Of a stretch of DNA of 5,431 bases, positions 1 through 4,598 are shown in pieces. Origin of the DNA: an uncultured Gemmatimonadota bacterium (GTDB lineage Bacteria > Gemmatimonadota > Gemmatimonadetes > Gemmatimonadales > Gemmatimonadaceae); the NCBI GenBank assembly GCA_946479895.1, contig CAMLHT010000253.1, positions 1-5,431 on the forward strand. The letters run 5' to 3'. Position 1 is the first letter of the stretch; each line of letters starts with the position of its first letter. The notes beneath the pieces are model-generated. The model had not been told where the DNA came from, searched no databases, and worked only from the letters and a program-made list of their open reading frames with translations. Both the position numbers and the translations under genes were made by a program.

Positions 1-56
1 GTGGTTCTCTGTCAGTAACTACGGTTTTCGGGCCGGGAGTGCTGACCGGAGGGGAG

Positions 57-111
57 CGGGCGGAGGGCGGAGGACGGAGGAACCCCTCCGCCCTCCGTCC
101 TCCGTCCTCTG
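57..111. repeat. Long imperfect hairpin of GGAGGAC heptamers after the tolC-family gene
   Basis: Bases 58-80 pair with 85-107 around the loop AACC (81-84). The 23-bp stem has one A-C mismatch (74/91) and two G-T wobbles (67/98 and 60/105). Both arms are 7-base tandem units: GGAGGGC and GGAGGAC on the left, and their complements on the right. The hairpin starts 4 bases past the minus-strand stop codon at 112-114. It could protect the 3' end of the efflux gene's mRNA or act as a processing site. No T-run follows on the minus strand, so it is not a classical intrinsic terminator. The rest of 1-56 shows no gene or other recognisable element. Confidence 0.75.
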
Positions 112-1419
112 TCAGAGGTCCCGTCCGATGATGGCCTCGATCTGGGCGCGGGCCGTCCGGTAGTCCAGACGAGCCTGAATGAGCGCCTGGCGGGCGGTGT
201 TGAGGGCGTTCTGCGACGTCGTCACCTCGAGCTGCGTGGAGCTGCCGAGGTTGTAACGCTGCTGCTGGACGCGGAGGTCCTCCTGAGCCGCCTGTACGGA
301 CAGCTGCTGGATCCGCACCCGCTCCTCCGCGCTGCGGAGGGTGGCGATCTGCTGGAGGATGTTCTGCTGGGCCAGGAGGCGGGCGTCGCGCAGGGCCGCC
401 TCGTTGTTGGCGACCGTGACCTCGGCGCGATGCACCGCTTCCTGCCGGTTGCGGCCGTCCCAGATCGGGAGGCTGGCATTTAGGCTGAACGTGTTTCCGT
501 AGGCGAGCTTGTCCGGTCCGATGCCGTAGAACTTGTCGTAGCCGCTGCCGCTGTACCGCAGGGACGCGGTCAGGCTCGGCAGGTACGCCGCCTTCGCCGA
601 GCGCACGGCGGCATTCGAGGCGCTCAGCGCCGCTTCGGCCTGCTTCACGGACGGACCCGCAAGGGCCAGGGCGACCACGGAGGCGCTGTCCACCGGCTGG
701 AAGACGAATCCGGCGGTGTCGCTCGGCGTCGCGGTGATCGGCGTCTCCGAACCCGTCAGCCGGGTGAGGGCGAGGCTGGCGTTGCGAACGTTGTTCTGGG
801 CGGTGAGCACGGCGAGGCGCGCGTTGCCGACCGCAACGAACGAGCGGAGCGAATCCGAGATGATCGCGGCGCCCGCGTTGACGCGCGCGACCGACGCCGC
901 GAGCTGCTGCTGGGCGACATCGAGCGCGGCGCGGGAAGCCGATTCGGCCTCGCGCGCGGCGAGGATCGCGAAGTACTGCTGCTTGACCTGGAGCGACAGG
1001 TTGTACGTCGTCGCCGACGCCGCGACCTCGGCCGCCTCGAGATCGGCGCGCCGCGCGCGGATGTCATTGACGCGCTTTCCGCCGTCGAAGACCGTGTAGC
1101 TGGCGTTGAGCCCCGTCGTGTAGTTCGGCCGCGACACGCGCGTGACGAGCGCTCCCTCGTTGGTGAGCTGCTGGCCCGCGCCCTGGGAGTGTCCGAGGGA
1201 GCCGGTCAGGGTCGGGAAGAGCTGGTTCTTCGTCGTGCGCAGCGAGCCCGCGGCGTTCTCAATCGCGCCACGGGACTGCACCGCAGCCGGCGCGTTCTCC
1301 TGGGCCATCGCGACGGCCTCCTGGAGCGAGATCGGCTTGAAGCCGGCATCGGACGTCGTCGCTTGCTGCGCGACGCCGAGGGCCGGCGCGAGGACGAGGA
1401 GGGCGAATGCGAGCTTCAT
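112..1419 (-). CDS. TolC-family outer membrane efflux protein
   Basis: This is the outer-membrane exit duct of a tripartite efflux or type I secretion system, 435 aa. Residues 1-18 form a signal peptide (MKLAFALLVLAPALGVAQ). The mature part has the two-fold repeat of the outer membrane efflux family (PF02321), about residues 30-225 and 250-432. Matching strand ends occur in each half: YTVFDGGKR near 108-116 and LPIWDGRNR near 317-325. Long Ala/Gln-rich helices follow each, and the C-terminal end is IEAIIGRDL. Length is usual for the family. The reading frame extends 33 codons further upstream, but that stretch is Arg-rich and crosses the terminator; ATG 1419 has both a signal peptide and GGAG 6 nt upstream. 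No membrane-fusion or inner-membrane pump gene is visible. If this is an operon, they would lie beyond the left edge. The substrate cannot be told from sequence. Confidence 0.93.
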   Translation of the reverse strand: MKLAFALLVLAPALGVAQQATTSDAGFKPISLQEAVAMAQENAPAAVQSRGAIENAAGSLRTTKNQLFPTLTGSLGHSQGAGQQLTNEGALVTRVSRPNYTTGLNASYTVFDGGKRVNDIRARRADLEAAEVAASATTYNLSLQVKQQYFAILAAREAESASRAALDVAQQQLAASVARVNAGAAIISDSLRSFVAVGNARLAVLTAQNNVRNASLALTRLTGSETPITATPSDTAGFVFQPVDSASVVALALAGPSVKQAEAALSASNAAVRSAKAAYLPSLTASLRYSGSGYDKFYGIGPDKLAYGNTFSLNASLPIWDGRNRQEAVHRAEVTVANNEAALRDARLLAQQNILQQIATLRSAEERVRIQQLSVQAAQEDLRVQQQRYNLGSSTQLEVTTSQNALNTARQALIQARLDYRTARAQIEAIIGRDL

Positions 1420-1425
1420 GGGGAA

Positions 1426-1429
1426 CTCC
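1426..1429 (-). promoter_or_regulatory. Shine-Dalgarno GGAG that fixes the efflux gene start
   Basis: On the minus strand GGAG is followed by the 6-base spacer TTCCCC and then ATG (1417-1419). This supports the signal-peptide start over the longer open frame. No convincing sigma-70 promoter was found in 1430-1490. Confidence 0.75.
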
Positions 1430-1490
1430 AGTCGGAAAGTGTTCAGGCGCGTCGCGGTGGGACGGCGGCGCCGGTCAGTCTGGCGGGGTG

Positions 1491-1520
1491 AAGAAAGGGT
1501 GAGCGATCGCTCGCTCACCC
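1491..1520 (-). terminator. Intrinsic terminator of the sigma/anti-sigma operon
   Basis: Arms 1497-1506 (GGGTGAGCGA) and 1511-1520 (TCGCTCACCC) form a perfect 10-bp stem with loop TCGC. On the minus strand it is followed directly by TTTCTT (1496 down to 1491). It starts 25 bases past the stop of the Spy-like gene. It should end the sigma operon before the efflux gene, so the efflux gene probably needs its own promoter or read-through. Confidence 0.8.
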
Positions 1521-1545
1521 CGTGGAGCGACCTGCGAAATCGTGC

Positions 1546-2064
1546 TTAGTAGAAGAGCGGACCGGCCGGGCGGTGCTCGGGAGCGGTGACGCCCGGCGCG
1601 GACCGCGTGCCCGCGGCGGGCTGTACGGTGCCGACGCGCCCGGGGCCGCAGCGGCGCGGCCGCTCGTTCCCCGGATGCTCACGGGCCCACTTCGCGTCGC
1701 GCTCCTTCTCGAGCGAATCCATGCGCGCCTTCATGCGCTGCTCGCGCGCTTCGTACGCGGCCTTCTGCGCGGGCGTGAGCATGCTCACGAACGTCTTGAG
1801 GCCCTCGGCGCGGACGGAATCCATCGCCGGGCGCACGGTTCGCATGATCTCGGCGGTCTTGCAGTTGGTCTCGTCGAGCACGGAATCCATCTTCACGCGC
1901 TGCTCGGTGGAGATGCCGATGTCGTCGTACATCTGGATGCGCGCGGGCACGCGCGCGCCGGGCTTCTTCGCCGACATGACGCGATCGGCCGAGAAGCCGA
2001 GCACGCCGCCGACGAGCACCGCGCCGAGCAGGAACATGAGCGCCTGTTGTTTGGAGCGCTGCAT
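1546..2064 (-). CDS. Membrane-anchored Spy/CpxP/CnrX-like periplasmic protein
   Basis: The 172-aa protein starts MQRSKQQALM, then has a hydrophobic helix at about residues 10-25 with no good cleavage site, so it is probably anchored in the inner membrane facing the periplasm. The helical part, about 45-125, has two LTxxQ-type motifs: ISTEQ (51-55) and LTPAQ (96-100). These mark the Spy/CpxP/metal-resistance fold (periplasmic chaperones and sensors such as CnrX). A charged helix, about 103-128, follows, then a Pro/Gly/Arg-rich tail. Histidines are nearly absent (one at 130) and cysteines are at 68 and 139, so the His-rich Co/Ni site of CnrX is not present. Nine internal methionines could favour soft metals, but this is weak. 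Third gene of the operon, with start and Shine-Dalgarno coupled to the anti-sigma gene. Likely role: senses periplasmic stress or binds unfolded protein and feeds back on the anti-sigma protein (inference). Confidence 0.72.
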   Translation of the reverse strand: MQRSKQQALMFLLGAVLVGGVLGFSADRVMSAKKPGARVPARIQMYDDIGISTEQRVKMDSVLDETNCKTAEIMRTVRPAMDSVRAEGLKTFVSMLTPAQKAAYEAREQRMKARMDSLEKERDAKWAREHPGNERPRRCGPGRVGTVQPAAGTRSAPGVTAPEHRPAGPLFY

Positions 2065-2070
2065 GGTGAT

Positions 2071-2076
2071 CTCCTT
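2071..2076 (-). promoter_or_regulatory. Strong Shine-Dalgarno AAGGAG overlapping the anti-sigma stop
   Basis: The minus strand reads TAAAGGAG, then ATCACC, then ATG. The last base of the anti-sigma stop TAA (2076-2078) is the first base of AAGGAG, with 6 nt to ATG 2064. This predicts translational coupling. It is the best ribosome binding site in the window, so the Spy-like protein may be made in excess over its partners. Confidence 0.8.
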
Positions 2077-2447
2077 TACCTGGAAATGATGAAACGGAGC
2101 GCGTTGTCACGCGGCTCCGGAGCGGAGCGCTGGACGGCGGACGCCTCGACCGGGGCTCCCGGCACGGGCGTCGGCGCGAACAGCTCTTCGTATGCGGATT
2201 CGGTTTCGGTCTTCTGGGCGTGGAACATCGCGACGCCGGCGGTGACGACGAGCAGGGCGGCGGCGACGAGCGCGGGCCGCAGCCAGCGATCGAGCTCCGT
2301 CCACCATCCCAGCTCGACTTCGGCGACGCGCGCCATGATGCGCGACTCGAGCTCGTTCCAGTAGGCGTGACCCGCGGGCGCGGCGTAGAGGCCGCGCAGT
2401 CCGCGCGTCACGTCGTCGTCTCCGGTGTGGAAGTGCAGGTCAGTCAT
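2076..2447 (-). CDS. Putative single-pass membrane anti-sigma factor
   Basis: This 123-aa protein directly follows the ECF sigma gene with an ATGA overlap, the typical position of its anti-sigma factor. It has a cytoplasmic N-terminal part (1-56, with a likely helix YWNELESRIMARVAEVEL near 29-46), one membrane helix (about 58-76, PALVAAALLVVTAGVAMF) and a Pro/Ala-rich periplasmic tail. It has no cysteine, so the HxxxCxxC zinc motif of ZAS anti-sigma factors is absent; His residues lie only at 5, 7, 27 and 76. Binding of the sigma factor by the N-terminal helices and control through the periplasmic tail, perhaps with the next gene's product, are inferred from position and topology. Sequence alone does not place it in a named anti-sigma family. 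Confidence 0.7.
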   Translation of the reverse strand: MTDLHFHTGDDDVTRGLRGLYAAPAGHAYWNELESRIMARVAEVELGWWTELDRWLRPALVAAALLVVTAGVAMFHAQKTETESAYEELFAPTPVPGAPVEASAVQRSAPEPRDNALRFIISR

Positions 2448-3016
2448 GGCTTGGTGTCGTCATCTGGAGTCCGGAAGTCCTGCAACAGCTTGCGAAGTGC
2501 CGCCCTGGCATGGTGGAGATCCGATCGGGCGGTGCCCTCCGGAATCCCCAGCATCCCACCGATTTCACCGTGCGTGAAGCCCTCGATGTCGTGCAACACG
2601 ATCACTGCCCGCTGCCGCTCGCCGAGCGTCGCCAGCGCCTTCTGAAGGCGCGTGCGCAGCTCATCCGCCTCGCCAGGATCCCGAAACGGAAGCGCGATGG
2701 TGTCCGGCAGCTCGTCCGCGTCACGGACCTTCCGCCGTCGCACGAGGTCGAGCGAGGCATTGGCCATGATCCGGTAGAGCCACGCGCCAAAGGGCTGGTC
2801 GGGAAGGAATCGCCCCAGTGCCTTGTAGGCATGAAGAAACCCGTCCTGAACCGCGTCCTCCGCGTCCTCGTGCGTGAGCACGATCGCGCGGCAGACCGCG
2901 TACGCGCGCCGCTGGTGCAGCCGCACCAGTGAAGCGAACGCCTCGGCATTGCCAGCCTGCGCCGCAATGACGAGCGACCGTTCCTCGGCGCGGGCCGTCT
3001 CGCTGGGTCCTGTCAC
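2444..3016 (-). CDS. ECF RNA polymerase sigma factor (sigma-70 family, RpoE-like)
   Basis: The 190-aa protein has the two-domain layout of group IV sigma factors. Sigma-2 spans about residues 24-96, with the core-binding segment DAEDAVQDGFLHAYKAL (51-67) and the -10-reading segment FGAWLYRIMANASLDLVRRRK (76-96). A linker, about 97-120, leads to sigma-4, about 122-178, with helix-turn-helix HGEIGGMLGIPEGTARSDL (149-167). No sigma-1.1 or sigma-3 domain is present. The start is GTG at 3014-3016. No ATG lies upstream in frame before the stop at 3080-3082, and no Shine-Dalgarno precedes GTG. The stop overlaps the anti-sigma start (ATGA). Autoregulation is suggested by the TGAAAC-N16-CGAT element upstream. 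It redirects RNA polymerase to stress-response promoters when released by its anti-sigma partner. Confidence 0.93.
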   Translation of the reverse strand: MTGPSETARAEERSLVIAAQAGNAEAFASLVRLHQRRAYAVCRAIVLTHEDAEDAVQDGFLHAYKALGRFLPDQPFGAWLYRIMANASLDLVRRRKVRDADELPDTIALPFRDPGEADELRTRLQKALATLGERQRAVIVLHDIEGFTHGEIGGMLGIPEGTARSDLHHARAALRKLLQDFRTPDDDTKP

Positions 3017-3047
3017 GCGAAACGCTGCCGAAAACCCGGTCGTCGCG

Positions 3048-3088
3048 GCCCGTTGAATCGGTGCCGAACTCCTGCTGTTTCAACGGGC
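3048..3088. repeat. 10-bp inverted repeat over the sigma gene promoter region
   Basis: GCCCGTTGAA (3048-3057) and TTCAACGGGC (3079-3088) are perfect complements with a 21-base spacer. The arm centres are 31 bases apart, about three helical turns, so a dimer or tetramer could bind on one face. The arms overlap both halves of the candidate ECF promoter. An operator is therefore the leading guess; an mRNA hairpin is unlikely, since transcription would begin inside the repeat. Confidence 0.5.
3057..3082 (-). promoter_or_regulatory. Candidate autoregulated ECF promoter, TGAAAC-N16-CGAT
   Basis: On the minus strand TGAAAC (3082-3077) is followed by 16 bases and CGAT (3060-3057). This matches the AAC-type -35 and CG-type -10 of ECF promoters (for example TGAAAC-N16-CGTA of SigW). 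It would start transcription near 3050, giving a leader of about 33 nt before GTG 3016. It closely resembles the element upstream of the lipoprotein gene. Confidence 0.45.
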
Positions 3089-3109
3089 GGGTGGACGCGA
3101 TCGTTGAGA

Positions 3110-3131
3110 GCGCGGCGGCTCCGAGCCGCGC
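3110..3131 (-). other. GC-rich hairpin after the HD-domain gene
   Basis: GCGCGGC (3110-3116) pairs with GCCGCGC (3125-3131). An alternative stem pairs 3115-3120 with 3124-3129. It lies 28 bases past the HD gene stop and lacks a T-run on the minus strand, so any terminator role is uncertain. No gene is seen in 3089-3158. Confidence 0.35.
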
Positions 3132-3158
3132 GCGGCCGCTCCCCGTCGCGGCGGCCGG

Positions 3159-3758
3159 TCATGGCGCGGCCGCCGGCGGGGGCCCGCCGGCCAGACCGAG
3201 CGCGACCGCATTGGCGCGCATGGCGTCGATGACGAACTGGATGTGCTCATCGAGGTCGACGCCGAGATCGGCGGCGCCCTGGATGACGTCCTCGCGGCTG
3301 ACCCCGCGGGCGAATGCCTTGTCCTTCATCTTCTTCCTGACGGACTTCGCGTCCACGTCGTTAACGCTCTTCGTCGGCTTCACCAGCGCGGTGGCGGTGA
3401 TCATGCCCGTCAGCTCGTCGACCGCGAACAGGGTTTTCGCCATGCGGGACTCCCGGGGAACGCCGCAATACTGCGCGTGCCCGAGAATGGCATTCAGGAT
3501 GTCCTCCGGCCAGCCCAGTCCGCGCAGATGGCTCACGCCCCACGCCGGATGCTCCTCGGTGGGCGAATGGGCCGCGTTGGGATACCGCTCGTAGTCGAAG
3601 TCGTGGACCAGGCCCGCGAGGCCCCAGCGCTCCTCGTCCTCGCCGAACTTCCTCGCGTACGCGCGCATCGCGGTCTCCACGGAGAGCATGTGCTTCCGCA
3701 GCGAGTCGCTCTGGGTGAACTCGTGGACGATCGCGAGGGCGTCGGCGCGGGAAGGCAT
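3159..3758 (-). CDS. HD-domain metal-dependent phosphohydrolase-like protein
   Basis: The 199-aa protein carries the HD superfamily metal-binding signature in order: His23 (RKHMLSVE), His52-Asp53 (GLVHDFDYERYP), His94 (ILGHAQ) and Asp114 (FAVDELTG). These give the H...HD...H...D pattern for a mono- or dinuclear centre, and all expected ligands are present. A helical C-terminal part (about 130-187) ends in a short Gly/Pro/Ala tail. There is no signal peptide or membrane segment, so it is probably cytoplasmic. Family members hydrolyse phosphate esters or nucleotides, but the substrate of this type, with HDFDYER and EHPAWG segments, is not established. Start is ATG 3758; the leader is pyrimidine-rich (the complement of the heptamer repeat) and shows no Shine-Dalgarno. 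It is not visibly co-transcribed with the sigma operon. Confidence 0.85.
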   Translation of the reverse strand: MPSRADALAIVHEFTQSDSLRKHMLSVETAMRAYARKFGEDEERWGLAGLVHDFDYERYPNAAHSPTEEHPAWGVSHLRGLGWPEDILNAILGHAQYCGVPRESRMAKTLFAVDELTGMITATALVKPTKSVNDVDAKSVRKKMKDKAFARGVSREDVIQGAADLGVDLDEHIQFVIDAMRANAVALGLAGGPPPAAAP

Positions 3759-3769
3759 GGCGGAGACGA

Positions 3770-3797
3770 GGGCGGAGGACGGAGGACGGAGGCTGGA
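3770..3797 (+). repeat. Second copy of the GGAGGAC heptamer tract
   Basis: Bases 3770-3785 are identical over 16 bases to 65-80 near the left edge. Bases 3774-3791 also match the reverse complement of the right arm of that hairpin. The unit GGAGGAC is repeated, then degenerates (GGCTGGAGG). Here there is only one orientation, so no hairpin forms. It fills the leader of the HD-domain gene, 12 bases from its ATG. Confidence 0.75.
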
Positions 3798-3820
3798 GGA
3801 TGCGTACTCTTACATGCAAC

Positions 3821-3842
3821 GCGCGCCCCGTGAGGGGCGCGC
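3821..3842 (-). terminator. Perfect GC hairpin after the small membrane protein gene
   Basis: GCGCGCCCC (3821-3829) and GGGGCGCGC (3834-3842) form a perfect 9-bp stem with a 4-base loop. It lies 22 bases past the minus-strand stop at 3865-3867. The next minus-strand bases are GTTGCATGT, so the T-run is poor. It may be a weak terminator or an mRNA-protecting hairpin. Its plus-strand loop, GTGA, is of the GNRA type. Confidence 0.5.
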
Positions 3843-3864
3843 GGGGGTCAGGCACGTTCGACGA

Positions 3865-4026
3865 TCAATGCGTCGCTTCGGCGGCCGGCTTCTCGTGGCT
3901 CGCGTACTTCGCGTTCGTGAGCTTCACGATCGTCACGACCATGATGAGCAGCGCGATCAGCCCGACGATGAGGCCCGTGAAGGCGGCCTTCTTGTCGGAC
4001 TCGTGGTGGTGGGCGTGATCGGACAT
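3865..4026 (-). CDS. Small His-rich single-pass membrane protein
   Basis: This 53-codon frame starts at ATG 4024-4026 and ends with TGA 3865-3867. The N-terminus is polar and His-rich (MSDHAHHHESDKK), with His at 4, 6, 7 and 8. One membrane helix follows at about residues 15-36 (AAFTGLIVGLIALLIMVVTIVK), then a short charged tail KLTNAKYASHEKPAAEATH. Lysines lie on both sides of the helix, so topology is unclear. Codon third positions are strongly G/C, as in its neighbours, supporting real coding. It begins 70 bases after the cyclophilin stop and may share its transcript. No Shine-Dalgarno is seen (leader CCATCCCCCTCCC). I do not recognise the family. A metal-binding or accessory subunit role is only a guess from the histidines. 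Confidence 0.72.
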   Translation of the reverse strand: MSDHAHHHESDKKAAFTGLIVGLIALLIMVVTIVKLTNAKYASHEKPAAEATH

Positions 4027-4029
4027 GGG

Positions 4030-4098
4030 AGGGGGATGGAGGAGAGGGTAGAGGGCAGGGGGCAGGGCGCAGGAGAGATGCTATCCCTCCATCCCCCT
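4030..4098. repeat. 13-bp inverted repeat enclosing a G-quadruplex motif
   Basis: AGGGGGATGGAGG (4030-4042) and CCTCCATCCCCCT (4086-4098) are perfect complements, with a 43-base loop. The loop is purine-rich on the plus strand. It contains four G-runs at 4046-4048, 4053-4055, 4058-4062 and 4065-4067, with loops of 4, 2 and 2 bases. This fits the usual G3+N1-7 quadruplex pattern on the strand that is template for the minus-strand genes. The right arm covers the cyclophilin stop codon (4097-4099). The left arm ends 3 bases from the ATG of the small membrane protein gene. It may attenuate or process the transcript; no T-run follows. Confidence 0.7.
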
Positions 4099-4558
4099 AT
4101 TTGACCCTGACGGTCTTCATCACGTCGTCCTTCCGGATCTTCTTCATCGCATCCAGGCCGGAGACGATCTGGCCGAACACGGTGTGCACGCCATTGAGGT
4201 GGCGGGTGTTGGCTTCGCTCAGCACCATGAAGAACTGGCTGCCGCCGGTATCCTTGCCGGCGTGCGCCATGGACAGGGCGCCGACCTTGTGCGTGTTGGG
4301 ATTCCCCTTCGTCTCGCACTTGATCGTCCAGCCCGGGCCGCCGGTGCCGATGCGGCGATCGCCGGCCGGGAGGTCGCGGGAGAGCGGATCGCCGCCCTGG
4401 ACGACGAAGTCGTCGATCACGCGGTGGAACCTGACGCCGTCATAGAAACCCGAGTTGGCGAGCTTCTCGAAGTTGGCGACGGTCTCGGGGGCGTCCTTCT
4501 CGAAGAGATCGGCGACGATGGTGCCGTGGTCGGTCTCGAAAGTGGCTTGTTTGGGCAT
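4097..4558 (-). CDS. Cyclophilin-type peptidyl-prolyl cis-trans isomerase
   Basis: It catalyses cis-trans isomerisation of Xaa-Pro bonds, assisting protein folding. The 153-aa chain is one cyclophilin domain of bacterial PpiB-like size. Active-site residues by family comparison are visible: F44-H45-R46 ([14 protein letters not shown], with R46, F51 and Q54), the segment [17 protein letters not shown] (98 to 113; Q108, F109) and [11 protein letters not shown] (L121, H125, F128). Leu at the position of the cyclophilin A tryptophan is common in bacteria. There is no signal peptide, so it is probably cytoplasmic. It lies 40 bases after the lipoprotein gene on the same strand. No Shine-Dalgarno precedes ATG 4558. 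A TATCTT element 6 bases upstream could drive a leaderless mRNA. Confidence 0.95.
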   Translation of the reverse strand: MPKQATFETDHGTIVADLFEKDAPETVANFEKLANSGFYDGVRFHRVIDDFVVQGGDPLSRDLPAGDRRIGTGGPGWTIKCETKGNPNTHKVGALSMAHAGKDTGGSQFFMVLSEANTRHLNGVHTVFGQIVSGLDAMKKIRKDDVMKTVRVK

Positions 4559-4564
4559 TGGGGG

Positions 4565-4594
4565 AAGATAGCGGTCCCCCGGCCCGCCTGACCA
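4565..4594 (-). promoter_or_regulatory. Candidate promoter for a leaderless cyclophilin mRNA
   Basis: TATCTT (4570-4565) is a 4/6 match to the -10 hexamer. TGGTCA (4594-4589) is a 4/6 match to -35, with an 18-base spacer. The -10 ends 6 bases before ATG, so transcription would begin at about the A of the start codon. This fits the lack of any Shine-Dalgarno, but both hexamers are imperfect. Confidence 0.35.
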
Positions 4595-4598
4595 GCAA

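Noticed and set aside
58..107. CRISPR array or rho-independent terminator
   Set aside because: The repeats are 7-base tandem units without spacers, and no T-run follows on either strand.
1420..1518. 33-codon N-terminal extension of the efflux protein
   Set aside because: It would put Arg-rich residues ahead of the signal peptide and start within the terminator stem. ATG 1419 has its own Shine-Dalgarno.
1546..2064. Direct call as a cobalt/nickel sensor (CnrX proper)
   Set aside because: Only one histidine is present and it lies in the tail. The His/Glu/Met ligand set of CnrX is missing, so only the fold family and not the metal is claimed.
1522..2364. 280-codon open frame on the plus strand
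   Set aside because: It is antisense to the Spy-like and anti-sigma genes. The product is rich in Arg, Ala, Gly and His without family motifs, as expected of an off-frame reading in high-GC DNA. The minus-strand genes have motifs, coupling and a Shine-Dalgarno.
3243..3833. 196-codon open frame on the plus strand
   Set aside because: It is antisense to the HD-domain gene, whose metal ligands are all in place. The plus-strand product is low-complexity and has no recognisable domain.
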